Assembly: GCA_010645155.1 (NCBI GenBank)
Contig: CM021312.1
Coordinates: forward strand, 6,211,163 to 6,275,162
DNA length: 64,000 nucleotides
Reading direction: 5' to 3'
Source of the DNA: Tigriopus japonicus
Lineage: Eukaryota > Arthropoda > Copepoda > Harpacticoida > Harpacticidae
Positions 1 to 15,430 of this stretch are shown one piece after another; the first letter of the stretch is position 1; each line of letters begins with the position of its first letter. The notes below the pieces were generated by a model. The model made no database searches and had not been told where the DNA came from. It worked only from the letters and a program-made list of their open reading frames with translations. The position numbers were made by a program, and so were the translations under genes.

Positions 1-28
1 TTAAGATTACGACAATAAAGAGACTTAC

Positions 29-121
29 CGTGATGGATGAAGGAATCCATTGAGATCCGGATCGTGAAGGTCGTGGCATACAAATCCTGGATGAGTTGGT
101 TCCAGTCATGGTAACACACAT
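29..121 (-). CDS. Possible internal exon of an unidentified gene
   Basis: A 93-bp minus-strand segment is bounded by a good acceptor (pyrimidine-rich tract ending in CAG at 122-123) and a consensus GTAAGT donor at 23-28. Two reading frames are open across it, so the frame is undecided. One gives a stretch beginning VCYHDWNQLIQDLYATT, the other one beginning MCVTMTGTNSSR. Neither is a family I recognise. It lies downstream of the aPKC exons on the same strand but does not resemble the pseudosubstrate/C1 region expected next in aPKC, so I do not assign it to that gene. It could equally be a noncoding leader exon. Confidence 0.25.
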
Positions 122-3100
122 CTGACGAACGAAGGGCTTACACCATCAAAAGGTCTCTTGAAGCATCCACATCGACCGTTTTGTCGCACTCACGAATTAT
201 TCAAAAAACAGGTGGCAATAATTTTCACCAGGTTTTGGTTCCAAGAACTGTTCGTCTGGTTGTTATTATTAAATTTTGTCACTTTTCAGGCCGTTTTCTG
301 GCATAGTGGGTGCTTCTTCCACCCCGCCGTGCACTGTCGAGCAAAAGCAAGGACTCACTCCTTCTCAGAGGGGCCCCTTCCTTGGAAGAGATCTTTGACG
401 CCGCCCTATTTTCAGGGTCCCCAAGAGCTTCATTTAGTTTTTATTAGAACTCACAGGTCACATTATCAACTACATCACACGCCATATAACATTTGCTTAG
501 TTTTACATTAATCTCAAGCGAATGAGGTAACTTTTTCTGACACAATCATTGCTAAAACTACAACACTGACAAGGAATCCACTTGGAGCTTGATCCAGTTA
601 TGCCAAGGGAGAAGGCATAAAACCAACTCTAACTCCGCCTTTTGGCTAAAGGTTAATGGAACAAGAGGGTTGGCAGTCCTGCGAGTTCGCTGAAGGTTTT
701 AAAGCAAGAGGAACGAACGAGCCTGATGTCTTGGCTGGCAAGGCCAAAGCCATTATAAGACGACGAGGAAGGACAAGTCCATTGGAGACAGTGGGATGGT
801 TGATGAAGCTAAGGTCGTACCACACGCAGTCCCAACCAACCACGCCAAACCACGCAAGCCCGAAAAGAGGGCGAAGACCATCAAGTTTTTTTCTCTTTCA
901 GCCTTTCAAGGAGAGGACAGGCGAGTGAAATGCAGCAGCACTGCACCACAAGACTGCTTAGAGAGCCATATAAAGGCCAAAGGACTCAGAGACGTGGACA
1001 AGGCGAATGAGGAGAGTCAAGTCACTGGAAATGTTGGCGAAAAGCAACCAAGTACAGATTTTAGGGCGTAGCAGTGTCGAAAAGAGGAGGCCTGGTCCTG
1101 GCGCGAGTGACCCTGTTCCGCAATTTTGAGCGCGCCAAATCTGGTCACTCTTCGCCTTTTCTGTGGAGAAGAATGGCGACACTGAAGTACTGAAGGAGCA
1201 AGGCTCATTCGTACTGGAACAAAGCAAACATTCGAAAATTGAAGTACTTCAAGGACACTCCTACTATTTCAAAGGGGGGAGAAGACAATGCGTCAAGTGC
1301 GACAATTGCAACTCTTCTGTCCATTTGTGACAAGGTCCGGGATTAGTTTTCAGGCCCCAAGATTTTAATCAAGCCTTTGCAATCACCCTTTTAGCCGAAT
1401 GAAGATGTTCGTCTACAATGGTGTAGTTTAATCTAGTTTGGGTCTTGAAAAAAAAACGAAGTCCTCGTCATTCCATTTGTGCGGGGTCGAGAAGTTCTTT
1501 CAGGCATTTTTTCAGGTCAGAATGCAATTAATTGTGAGGAATCACTTTGACGTCATTTTTAAGGGGCCAAAGAAGGAGGTCGTGGAAGGCTTTCAAAAGG
1601 AAATGCACCAAAGCTTTTTAGCATTTTCGACTCAAAACGAGCTTCCACAGGGAAAGAAGGCAGAGAAAGAGCCAGTCATTCAAAAAGAAAGAGGATAAGG
1701 GGATCCGTTTCGAAGGACCTGAAGTTAGACTTGAGATATCATATTTCTCCTGGCATTTCCTTACCACGGTGTTGGCCTTGAAATGCGTGATCTGAAAGCG
1801 CCAACAAGATATTTAACTCCAAAAACAACCGCGAATAATAGAATCGTAAGCATATGTGTTTCTTCTATTTATGCTTGCGAGGAGAACCTTGAATTTGAAA
1901 ACGACATGCTTGCTCAAATTGGGAATAAGCATATTTGATTGCTAAGCCTAAAACACATGTTCCTTGAGATAAAATGCAAATTGAAATTTCGGATGGAAGA
2001 ATGTTGAGAAAAAATAAATTGGTTAATAAAGCCATTAGTAACGATTCACAGATATTTAAGAAATTCTTCTTCAGTCTCTGTTCACTTGTAATTGAGTAAT
2101 CGATGTGCTTTTCCCGGAAAGTACTTTTGAAAAGTTTGCAAACTTAAACATTGTATATCAACAAGCATTTGCAATTGAGTTTGACTTTGTTGCGCTGTGC
2201 CTCCTGATGATTTTCACAATTTTAGTCATTTTCGGCAAAACTTACGTCAAGGAAATTTGAGGCCTTAGACACAGTTCGGTTTTTCTTTGCCCGTCTAGTT
2301 CATCTTTCGCTTAAATTAAATCAGGCAATACCGAAGTAACAATTGAAGCTACGTTTGGTGAATGCAAGGACTTTGTCAAAGAAAGACTGAAACGTACGTC
2401 AAGAAAATTAGGAATTCTGATTTGCATCAAAAGATTGCGTCCAATCTTTTGAAGCATATGAGAAGGGGAGCAGATTTCAGGCAAATAAGATTTTATGCCT
2501 AAAAACACGTTTATTTGCTATTTGCTTGCTTTAAATGTTTATTTGCCATTTTTCATTTATTTGCCATTTTTGGGCATGTTTTAACGAAACGCTTTGTTTC
2601 AAGGATATATCGCGTATTCAATGGAAAAAAATATTTCTCTTAAATGTTCATACACTAGTATCCCAATTTATTGTTGGTGAAACATAATGCTTATTTTCTG
2701 AATGTAGTGGCCAGTTTTGCTATATTTTGGTAAATTTTCGTGTCTAGTTGCCATGTCATTTGCCATTTCTTGTTTTATATGCCAATTTATTTACCATTTT
2801 GGACGCGTTAAATAGTCATTTTTGGGGCCCAAAAGGCATGTTTTATTTGCCAGAAAACTGCACCCCTACTTATGAGACGGAGTAGAAATAACCATGCCCG
2901 ACCAAGTTTCGTTACCCAAGTTCGTGTTTCATACTTGCTCTTTCATGGTGGTGAGTGGTAAATTCAACTCCATCTTGTATGCTTCGTTTATGCTCCTTCT
3001 ATGCATCTAATATACTTTCAAACTACCTCTGCAACCGACCTATTGTAATAACGAGTCTGAACTCAAATAGATTTGATTTGCAAAGAAAAATCAGTTTTTA

Positions 3101-5491
3101 AGGGAAAACAACGATTTGGCCAACAAGTTTCGCTCCAATTTCAGGAGCACTTGCCCCATTTTTGCCTCCACCTAGTGACATAGTTTGAGGCTCATTAAAC
3201 AATTGAATTCGATTTCCTGGCTTTTTTCAAGAAAACAGCAAGCTCGCAAACTGCACGGCCTTCAAGGTCAAGTCTCAATTCCTTGATAGAAAGCAAACGA
3301 TTGAGGAATACGAAAAATGTTGCGAGCAGTATTTTGCCAACAACTAGAAAGTTTAGAAACAAGAAACTTTCTTCTTGGCTAATCGCATTAGCTCCTCCTT
3401 TTAAAAAAAATTAAAACCTTCCCTGCTAAGCAGTCTATCCATCACTTTAGCAAAATGAGAAGGAAAGAGGATTCTCCCTACCAACCATTGAAACCCTGTG
3501 ACCTGGAGACCCTGAGCTCATTTATGACCTTTCCCAAGGCAGCAACCCTGACTGAGAAGGAAATGCATTTTTGCAAGGCTTGTGCAAGTGGTTTATGTTA
3601 ATTCTATCACGTCAAAAAAACGCAAATATCCTCCTTTGCCATGCTCTAGAATCCTCCAGGCTATTATACACGTCAAAAGAACACCCAATTTGGCGCTCTT
3701 TTTTCCCACATTCTGAACGATCCGAAATCCTTATTTTACGCCTACCTGACGAAAAACGAGCTTCAGGTTCGGCATGAAGAAGTAACAGTTTCTGCTGGAA
3801 ACTAAATTCATGTCAGGCAAATGACGAGCACGAAACTTTTTACATTGTTATTTGGTCGAGTAACTCCCGGGTTTACGCATTTGCAGGCATCAAAAAACCT
3901 TATCCTCGGTAAAGTTTCGTAGATGAGCAATCATAAAAAGTTAATTAACAAAGGCAAAGGTTGAGTGAAGAGAAAACAAAACGTTCCTGTTCATTTAGTG
4001 TAACGGCGTAGAATTCAGAATTCTTCTTGTTTAAGTTGTAAGTCACAATAAGCTTTTATACAAAACTAATAAACGACTAAATGTATGAAAAATAAAAACA
4101 ATGGACTAAGAGATTTTGGCTTATATATTATGGTTGAATCAAATGAAAGAGCTTTTAATACAGAAAAATAAACATTTTATTTTTTGCGGGTCATTATTTC
4201 CCATAATTATCATTTAACTATGCGGAGTCGTTGACCGTTTTTATGTGTTTGCAGCTCTGTGCAAAATAAAAACGACTGGAAACACTTTTTACTCCTAAAA
4301 TGAGCATGCACTTAAACCAAATCTACTAAATCCTCACCATGATGACAAAAATCCCTCATTTCGGTTTCTGTCGAACATGTCGCAACAAAAATTTCATAAA
4401 GTTTAACGTGTTGTTTTACACGTAGAAATAGTGTTGAACAATATCTCATTTCACAAACAGCATCAAATATAATTCTAAATATTTAAGAAATGGAAATTGT
4501 TGCGTGTTTTTTGGTCAGGTCCACACCCTTAAAATGTAATTTAATGTCGGAAAATAAAATCTTGCTTAACAGATGATTTTAATCCGAGCTTATTACTTCG
4601 CCAATAGATGGCACTGTAAGGAAGTTCAAGCCAGGGGAAAAGTCTGGGAAGCTTAGGAGATACTACTTGTCTGCCACCTCCATTCATCTATTGCTCGGTT
4701 TGGAAGATAAAATTGCTCTTTGAAGGATCTTAACACAACGTTAAACTGGGGGCCTTAAAGCAACAACGGACTGGGAAGTCACAACGGAAAATAAGCCCAG
4801 AAGTTGGCCTATGACGCAAAATATGTCTTGTTTGTCAACTTGTATAATAAGCGTTAGACAACGCGCAATAGAACTTTTGATTCGTGATGCTATGAGGTTA
4901 CGTGATTTTTGTGAGTTATTTCGAATTTTTTGGACTGCTTTAAGGAGTCTATAGATGGCATGAAAGAGGGGACAATCACCATGCTCTGAGCTCACTTTCC
5001 TTTTCTTCTTGCCCTCCCCTTCCGCGCCATCTATTGGTGGGTTCGTAAACTTCGGTTTAATTGCTCTATGGATTCCTTCAAGCGCAACCACAAAAATAAA
5101 AGAAAATATGTGCACCCTATGACTTTTGCGACAAATTCTGTTCTTAAGTATCCAACATGAATTGAGAAGTTCGAAAATGGGTCAAACTTTTGTGTCAGAG
5201 TTCAATTTTGGGACCTGTATTAGTACAGTGACCGCCCAATGAACTGTTTTTTAAAGGAACATATGGGTAAGAGCGTGTTTAAATTTGTTTTAATCTACTC
5301 TCTTTTACTAATAGTTGCTTCTTAACCTCATCTATAAAGACCATAAAGCAAACTAGCAACGGAATGATTTCCCTATCTTGATTTGTACCTTCTCTCGACA
5401 TCGCTACACGGATCCTCGTTATTGAACATATTGAACAGAATCAATCACTCAATCAATGATGAGTTTCAATTAATGTGTGTTAGTTTCCTAC
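122..5491. other. Noncoding stretch, probably aPKC intron plus repeats
   Basis: No convincing exon was found. Open frames at 158-511, 656-1071 and 1438-1698 have no recognisable content. From about 2480 to 2870 the sequence is rich in runs of TATTTGCCATTTT and ends at 2835-2872 in a hAT-like terminus (reverse complement starts TAGGGGTGCAGTTTTC). Positions 2872-3044 resemble one half of the palindromic element at 14626-14850. Positions about 5070-5230 are related to about 33730-33905. If aPKC continues leftwards, this stretch is intronic. Confidence 0.5.
5024..5040 (-). promoter_or_regulatory. CTCF-like motif (CAATAGATGGCGC)
   Basis: The minus strand reads CCACCAATAGATGGCGC, which fits the core of the metazoan CTCF motif (AGATGGCGC preceded by a C-rich half). 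It belongs to a set of similar sites in this window (16905, 17868, 40246). Whether it is bound is unknown; the sequence could also just be a conserved piece of a repeat. Confidence 0.35.
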
Positions 5492-7271
5492 CGTGAACGG
5501 TGAGTTCGGCCTCCTTGTTGACCTCGTACAATCGAATGGCCTCGTCGAGCTCAATTTGAGAGTTCAAAGTGCACGGATCTCCCTCTTCATCGACCCACTT
5601 CATGGTGAACGGATAGTTCTGATGGAAGCCGCAAATGTCGCGCATCTCCAAAGTCAGTTGATCAAACGTGATCCCATGGTCAATGTACGTGATGAAAATT
5701 TGACTGAAAGCGAACAATAACAAATGGCTCGGATTAACTTGGTGGAGTTTGATTACTCATGAATCTACTGTCGAAGAAATATTTATCACAATTTTCCAGT
5801 AAAGTCACCATTTCGTGCGCGTGCGCGGTACTGAAAAAATCATATCAAGTTTGCAGAGAAATCTCCAAACACTATGAGACATGATTTAGACTAAGAAACC
5901 ATGGGGAACAACTTTAATTTACTACGTTTATCTATTAAGTCAGGTCTAGATAAAAAGTTGTGCACCTAAAAACTTATCAAGTAGTAACCTATATTTTGAA
6001 AATCTAGTCAACACATTTTTAGAGCTAAGATAACTGTTAAATTGATATCAATTGAAAATATGTTGATCAGCTGGCCCATTTTTGACTTCAAAAAGCGAAA
6101 AACCGCTCCGGGTATATCAAAACACGATTTTTTCAAGATCCTACCGAATTTCACCAAATTTGTATTGATTGAAATGCACCAAAATGTCCTTTTATGGTTC
6201 AAAAGTACTTATTGAAGAGAATGTATATCAAGTGTGTTTTAAGGTACAATATATTCTTGTCAGGGTGGGACAAAACATACAATAAATAAAGAATCTTTAA
6301 TTTGTTTTATCAGATTGAAAATATTTATTTTTTTCTCGGGAATTTGTGTTTTCACATACCCAGAGCGGGTATTTCGCTTTTTTCGCTTCTTGAGGTCAAG
6401 AATGGGCTGGTTAATCTCAAATAACTCTAGAGTTATCAATTAATTTCAATTCAACAGTGTTTCACTTGGTTTCCTGGGTCTAAAATATGTCTCATTGTTT
6501 GGAAATTTATCTACAAACCCGTTATGATTTTAATTTTGTCCCATCTTAAGTTTGTTCCGAAACCTGTTTTAAAATTGAACTTACTCATCAGTAAATTGTT
6601 GAAAAACAATACAGATAATGAAAATTAGCAATAGGTATCATTCAAGTTCAAACTTAAAATTTAATCTCATAGATAAACCTAGAAAAAAGCCAGTTGATGA
6701 ACACTTTTTTTTAATTCCATCTCTGGCAATGTTATTGCAACATAAATTGCAAAAAATCATGGGAAAGAGGAGACACTTTGTTGGGCTTTTTCAACGTTTA
6801 ACATTTTTGCTGTTGTCGCCATCATCAAACCATTAAACCAAGGAGGTTCACGTTTAAACGGAATTGATTGTAATCAATCAGAGCCATAAAAATCAGCTTG
6901 AGCATTAAATCACAAACTCAGAAGTTCTCAAGCCCTCGTATAGCTATTTTTCCGGTCAGAAACTCCGCATTTTTCCCCTTGCTGCTCCTTGTTTTTTGGG
7001 TTTTTTTTTTTTTGAAGTTTTTATGTCAATTTGACGCTTCTTTCTACTGAGTTTCTTGAGCATAGCACACATTAACGTTTTTTAAATTTCTTTCAAAAAC
7101 AACAAAAGCTACTTGTATTCGCTTCATCTTAAATAAGAGAGTAGGAATAATGCTTATCAATTTACATCGATGCGTAACTTACCCGCTAAATGCAGTTTTC
7201 ACGCGGATCTCGGGAATGTCACTATCAATGAGCTTTTGGGAATGCATCCTTGAGGTATCGGCTAGAGGCAT
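5492..7271 (-). CDS. aPKC: Atypical protein kinase C, N-terminal exons (PB1 domain), partial
   Basis: Serine/threonine kinase of the Par6/Par3 polarity complex. Only the N-terminus is seen. Exon 1 is 7183-7271: ATG at 7271 with an in-frame stop just upstream, 29 codons ending in IRVKTAFSG, donor GTAAGT. Exon 2 is 5492-5703: acceptor CTTTCAG, donor GTAGGA. The phases join correctly (2+1). Exon 2 encodes most of the PB1 domain: ITYIDHG, the acidic OPCA signature MKWVDEEGDPCTLNS, and ELDEAIRLYEVNKEAELTVH. This closely matches aPKC iota/zeta, whose PB1 binds the Par6 PB1 through these acids. Intron 1 is 1.48 kb and carries a terminal-inverted-repeat element. The C1 domain and kinase exons were not found in the remaining 5.4 kb and probably lie off the left edge. 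The family assignment is secure from the PB1 sequence; orthology of the missing kinase is inferred. Confidence 0.88.
5832..6548. mobile_element. Terminal-inverted-repeat element in aPKC intron 1
   Basis: The left arm (about 5832-5910, starting ACTGAAAAAATCATATC) and right arm (about 6470-6548, ending GATTTTAATTTTGTCCC) are inverted copies of one sequence that includes a segment like TTTCCAAACAATGAGACAT. A third arm of the same family lies at about 31270-31385. There is no open reading frame inside. It is a non-autonomous element; its exact ends and target duplication were not resolved. Confidence 0.5.
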
Positions 7272-9180
7272 GGCCGACTATTTAATTCCTCCAGAATCTG
7301 GAATCCGGAAAAACAAGCACAATGAACGAAGGCCCGAAGCCACACCAATGCAATGAATGCAAGGACGCACAACCACCTCTTTGAAGTGAGCACCCTTGTT
7401 TCAATGTAATGTCGAGTGCTTTCAGACATTGAGGATTGACTATTTGTCAACATTGTGGAGTTTATTGCTATTTGTTATCTCGCTTATATTTGAAATGTGT
7501 TTCATAGTGATCTAGAGCTCATCAGCTTTCCCGTTTTCTCACCAGAGGGCACTCGCTGATTTTGCACTTTGATCATTTTGTCCCTGTTGAAAAAAAGCTT
7601 TTTATAGACTGTCGCAAAAAGCGACCCCAAACGGCAAAAATCGCATCATCTGGAGTGCAGATGGGGAAGAAGCCCTTAAAACTGCTCTTCGTTTTTCCAA
7701 GTTTAAATGCCTCTCATGCATCCCCAATGATTTGAAATTGGTGGCAGTCAACTGGAAGTTGTTAATTATTATATGAAAAATAGTTTATGCTTTCAAGGAG
7801 GTCATGGTTTTTGTCTCAACTTGAAGTTATTACAGATCTAAAATGTCAACTTCAACATCGGCCACCCTCTTCAATGAGGAGCAGACTTGTGGATTTCTGA
7901 ACACTGCTATGACAAACAAAGGCAATTTTGAAGAACACAACTTTTCTAGTTTAAATGTGGCTACCTACACAATGAAATAAAAAAGTAACGCTAAACATCT
8001 GTAAGCTTTGCATAAAAGATAAAAGAGCTTACTACAAACAGAGAGTCACTTAGTACTAAATATACTAGCTAGCATACACCCCATGACTTGAACTGCAAGA
8101 GTCTATATATCCTACTCTTTTTGAGGGTCATTCCGTAGAGATAACTTTCTAGGTACTTTACATTATACGGATCATTTCTTTCCCACTGTTTTTCAATATT
8201 AGTGTAAAAGCTCAAAAAGTACCAAGCAAATGGTCTTTTTGTAAATTACCTAGAATATATTCATGACTAAGATGCTGATTTTTTTGGAAAATACAAATCA
8301 ATGAAAAGTAGCTAAACAACGACAATATGAGTCATAATTTTTTCGTGAAATACCAAATATTCCTTCATGGGCTATTTTGGGTTCCAATCAAGATTGAGTT
8401 CGACTTCAATTAGAATTTTTGGATCTGCTCTGCTAGTACTATTCAAAATGGTATTAAGGTTAAATTAGATGACTACTTTTTACCTCAATCCGGCAGTTTT
8501 ATCGTTTAGGTTCTCCCCTAAGGAGATATAAAGCGACTACAACAGTATTTTCAAACTCAATCAAAATGTAGGTAACGAACGGAACGGCACTTAAAAAGGG
8601 CCGTTAATTTAAATAGCCTAGTGCAATAACATCCTAAGAGAGCTATTCTTAATGATTAAGCCAGCGTTGAAAGGTCAAATGTGATGTTTTATGCGGTTGT
8701 GACTTCACGGAGAATTGAAAATATAAGATCAATTCTCACTTATTTTAGAGCCTACTTCTTCTCACTAAGCCCTCATTCAGGTAAGAAAACAAAAAAAAAC
8801 TTTTTTTTTGTTTTTTGGAATCCTAAAGCAAAGAAGAGTCTTTCCTACTTTACTTTTCTTCGTTATGGACGGCAAAATTTCAATTCATATCCAACCTGGC
8901 TTTAGGTTTGTGGAACCATATTTAGGTTTCTACGTCATGAATAATAGGATGTACGACAAACCTTCAATTACTTTATTCTTTAATAAAACGCGAGATATTA
9001 ATCCGCGCTAAAAGCATTTTTTCCCTCTTTTTGGTTTACGAGACACCAATCTCAAAACCGTTGACTGTCAAAATCCATGACACTTATCCGATATTCTTGA
9101 CAATGAATGAAGGCGATCGAGCCTAAATCAAATCTCAAAATGGATGAATGGGGGGAAATACGGATGAAAATACGTCTTAC
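7272..9180. other. Noncoding, upstream of aPKC
   Basis: The first 200 bases upstream of the aPKC start are moderately GC-rich and could be 5' UTR: an open frame at 7262-7453 (minus) overlaps exon 1 in another frame and is not supported as a gene. The rest is AT-rich with no exon, tRNA or recognised repeat that I can support. Confidence 0.4.
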
Positions 9181-9274
9181 CCTGACCCAATCCCGCACAA
9201 ACCAAACCACACAAAAAGATACCAAATCCCAGAAATTGAAGTTTCAGGAAGTAAATAAATACCAATGTGACCAT
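9181..9274 (-). CDS. Isolated first exon encoding a signal peptide
   Basis: An ATG at 9274 opens a 31-codon exon ending at a consensus donor (G|GTAAGAC). The peptide is strongly hydrophobic (MVTLVFIYFLKLQFLGFG, then FLCGLVCAGLGQ), a typical signal peptide with a plausible cleavage after VCA or AGLG. The donor leaves phase 1. No following exon could be placed to the left, so the mature protein is unknown. A second exon of the same type and phase lies 0.95 kb upstream (10195-10234). They may be alternative first exons of one secreted or membrane protein, or first exons of tandem genes. A chance hydrophobic frame in AT-rich DNA cannot be excluded. Confidence 0.35.
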
Positions 9275-10194
9275 TGAATGCTCAAAACCAAATTTTCAGA
9301 GGCAATATTTTGACAAATAAAGTCTACTTTCATGAAATTTGCAGGGCACAAAGGTGGTTTTTAACGTCTATCACTTAATTTAGTGTCCATTTTTTATCCT
9401 TCATGTGGCTGAAAAAGGGATCAAGTCTTTCAGAAATGTTCAGTCACGCTCAAAGTTCAGGTAAAGGCAGACAACCGACAGGTAAAACTTTTAGACCACG
9501 AAGAAGGCGTTCTTTCGGTTTTTTTAATAAGCATCAAACCGTAAATTTCATATTGTATTGATGATCATGCAATATTAATGAGAAAATAACGGAATTAGGG
9601 AGTTCAGGCTCAGTCTTGGCAGGTCCATGATTTAGGGAATTCAGTCTTATCAATTCCGGCACCGCCCGCTAGACAATTTTCAGGGCTTGAATTCATTCTT
9701 TCCTAAAGCCAAACGAGAAAGATTTCAAAGGGCCAAGGGTTTTCAATAAGTTTTTAGCCTTTTTATTATTAAAGTAAGTCAAAAAAATAAAATAAAATAA
9801 GGCGTTTATAAACAGTCAGCTTATCTTTCGTGAAAGCTAAGTTCTTTTAATAGATTGGCCCTCCATGGTTAAAGCCCTATCCTCATTGCATGGTAAAAGC
9901 GTTATTTATACAGAGGATAATTGCGATGAGACGGAGGTGACCGAAAACTGATTTTGGAGTCTTGTCTTGTCATTACAAGGTCTCATCTTGGCTTAAGCGT
10001 GAATCTTTCAAAAAACATCGCTTGACTTTTTGGCAAAGTCTCGCTGGATCGAACTCTTGGTGGAGATTTGAATCAAAACCAGACTTCTCTAAAAAATACC
10101 ACTCCCCAACTTTCTGGCTAAAAGAAAAGAAGACATGTAGGCAATACATTCAAAAATGAATTATTTTAATTTGCATAGATCTTCAATTACATAC

Positions 10195-10234
10195 CTAAAC
10201 ACACCAAGAAGAAAATCAAAATGAGTTTCCTCAT
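10195..10234 (-). CDS. Isolated short first exon encoding a signal-peptide start
   Basis: An ATG at 10234 is followed by 13 codons, MRKLILIFFLVCL, then a donor G|GTATGT in phase 1. Two basic residues followed by a hydrophobic core is the classical start of a secretory signal. It lies on the same strand and in the same splice phase as the exon at 9181-9274. No downstream exon was identified. The exon is very short, so the call is tentative. Confidence 0.3.
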
Positions 10235-10934
10235 ATTGGATTTGGCATCAGAACCGAGGACTGGAAATCATCCTGTCTATTTTTTACTCGGTTTGCAATG
10301 ATGTATGAGAACAAAATCTTCGTAATTGGAAGGCTTTGTAAAGTTCATTCAAGATGAGATTGAGGATACTATAAACTGACTCATTTGCTCTAGTGACGGT
10401 CCACCTCCACATGAGATTTAGTTATTGTTTTTTTTTTTTTTACAGAATGAAAGATATATTAAAATTTTGTGCAGCTTGCTTCAATGTTTATGCTCCATGA
10501 AAGACAAATTTAATGACTAATACATATTTTTCAAATGTCCTTGCAAAATTGGTTTAAGAGAAGATTCAAACTTCAATTTTCAAAAAAAGTTAAAAAAGAA
10601 GCTAAATACAAAAGATTTATTTTCCAATTTGAGACTTTGGCAAATGATGTAAAGCCAAGGATGTAGCAATTCTTACCGCTATGTAAGTGATTTTGTAGTA
10701 TTCTAGCTAAGAGAATAGTAGCATTTATGTGAATAGCTGGGATTGTAATCTTCAACTGATGTTGAAAAGGGAAATCAAACTTCAGTTGGCCCAAAGCCAG
10801 CTTAGTTTTCCAAAAGACTTGAATAATTCACCTTTTCTGAGCTTTCCAATTTCAGGTCTTTAAATGAATGCATAAAAAAACACTTTTTTATGACCAAGTC
10901 GGTGAAGATTTATGGTAGACTTAACTAAAGCTCA

Positions 10935-11158
10935 GAATTACTTCATTTCAATTGCAATTCCAAGTAGTTGTAATTAATTACATTTGAACCAAGTTCAAGT
11001 TCAATTACATATCACAATGACATTTTCACAATATGTAAAATGTTCTGGGATTCAGTATTTTTCACATTTTCCCCTGTCTTTCCGATATATTTCTGTCAGT
11101 AATTTGATTTACACAAAGTTCACGAAATGTAATTGCAATTGTAATTAATTGCATTAGA
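10935..11158. repeat. Degenerate TAATTACATT-rich repeat
   Basis: The stretch is built from variants of TAATTAATTACATTTGAACC and CAATTGCAATT. The same low-complexity family recurs at 11400-11500 and at 45080-45300. The copy here is interrupted by the SINE at 11159-11406, which inserted into it. Confidence 0.5.
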
Positions 11159-11406
11159 TGATGGTTTAGCGCAGTTGGTTAACGCGCGACCGAGCTATGC
11201 TCGGGTTCATGGGTTCGATCCCAGGTCTCCCCCCTTCCTACCTTACAACTAAATCTAGTGGATAAGCGCCTCGAACGGCGTCACGAAAACCCAGAATGGG
11301 CCCATCACGTTGTCACACTTCACAATGTATTCAATGATTAAAACAATGTTTAAACAACAATAATGTATCCAATGAGCAAATTGTTCGCAAAAAAGATTAT
11401 AATTAT
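11159..11406 (+). mobile_element. tRNA-derived SINE with 12-bp target duplication
   Basis: The 5' part looks like a tRNA: GGTTTAGCGCAGTTGGTTAA is a good A box and GGTTCGATCCC a perfect B box, 40 bases apart, giving an internal Pol III promoter. A tRNA-unrelated body follows, containing AACCCAGAATGGGCCC, and the element ends in an A-rich tail. It is flanked by the perfect direct repeat AATTGCATTAGA (11147-11158 and 11407-11418), as expected for LINE-assisted retroposition. A second copy lies on the minus strand at about 50462-50613, and a body fragment (AACCCAGAATGGGCC) at 57160-57174. The head is not a functional tRNA. Confidence 0.8.
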
Positions 11407-12659
11407 AATTGCATTAGAAAAAAGTAATTTAAATTGTACTTTTGGCATGAAAGTAATTCTGACTGTGATTAATTACATTATAAAAATAATTGACAAAGGT
11501 CAGCTACGTTTACTTCAGTGATTCAGCTTTTTCCATTCCATCAGATTTCGTCACCCCGTTATGATTGTTCTTTCAGTTCCAATAACGCTCATCCCAAGTT
11601 GTGCTTGACGCTTTGGCCAACACCGACACAATCCTCCTAAAAGTGACTTCAAGCATTCAACACATCCAATCGCTTGAACTAGTCAAGTGCTCCTCACCAT
11701 CATGGTATACCAGATTCTTTCCCGTGATACAAAATCAATGGCTTGAGTTGTTGAACAAATCTTGGGCTGGAACGATCTAGTTAGGATTTTTGAGCATCTC
11801 GCCCACGCCCTCTAAATCCATCTCTTTAGCATTATGCTGAATTTTAAGGCATTAAAATAGCAATAGAAAAAGGAGTTTCCGAAAACTATCAATCTGATTT
11901 AGATTTAAAACATCATTCACCGCAATGAGGAGACACAAAGGCTATTGGGCTCTTGGATTCATCAATAAACCTTGAGAAAGACAAATCAGCTGATGAATGT
12001 TTGTTCTAAAATGACCACCAGGGGTGCTCCTCGCAAGGTTGCGGCCTTTAAAACTTCTGCTGATTCTATTATTGGCCACAATGAGCATTACCAACTCCTG
12101 ATTCATGAGCTCCTTATCTCAAGCACTTCCTGGTCAAAAAATAATGCAATTTTTTGCTTGTCCAAAATTGCGAAGAGCTTTTTTTTAAAATAATAATAAT
12201 AATATGTTTATTGCGACTCAAGGTCATGTCAGGTTGTATAAAATCATATAAATGGTTGTGACATGTCAAATGTTAAAAAACGTTATAATAGACAAATTAT
12301 ATTGTGGTATCACAGGTGAGTTGACTAGAATGATTTCAGTGCACATGAAAGAAATGAAGAGGAGATTGACAGACAGTACAAATACAATTGGGTAGAGGGA
12401 GATGATGAAAATCTTGGTTATTGCAGTAAATAGGGTGGGCTTTTTTTAAAAGCTGATGGCCTTTTTGGCATAACCTCACGTTGCTCTAAATTACCTAGGG
12501 TCCCTAGAATCACGCTTCAAAATCAATGTATTGAAACAGAACTTTTTTTTCTGATAAAATTGTAATGCCCTTGTTTCAAAAATCTTAAATACGTTTCATC
12601 TTTTGAATGAATGACATTCAATAATGATGATTTTTTTTCCTATTATAATGCTATGTTAG
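11407..12659. other. Leader/intron region of CapZ beta, with a LINE-like 3' tail
   Basis: Positions about 11570-11700 have leader-like composition and end at ATG|GTATAC (ATG at 11702-11704), a candidate for the CapZ beta start-codon exon. At 12186-12400 a short AAT microsatellite is followed by a sequence like TGTTTATTGCGACTC, which also occurs (reverse complement) at 59240-59345. This looks like the 3' end of a non-LTR retrotransposon in minus orientation. Nothing else is recognised. Confidence 0.4.

Positions 12660-15430
<2,771 letters not shown>

Noticed and set aside
158..1698. Several open frames of 60-117 codons near the left edge
   Set aside because: Overlapping frames on both strands, no recognisable motifs, no splice sites that chain them together.
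4741..5115. 124-codon minus-strand frame between aPKC exon 2 and the left edge
   Set aside because: It does not resemble the pseudosubstrate or C1 region expected in aPKC; part of the sequence is shared with a repeat at 33730-33905.
11160..11235. tRNA gene
   Set aside because: A and B boxes are good, but the cloverleaf arms do not pair properly and the sequence is the head of a SINE with a 12-bp target duplication.
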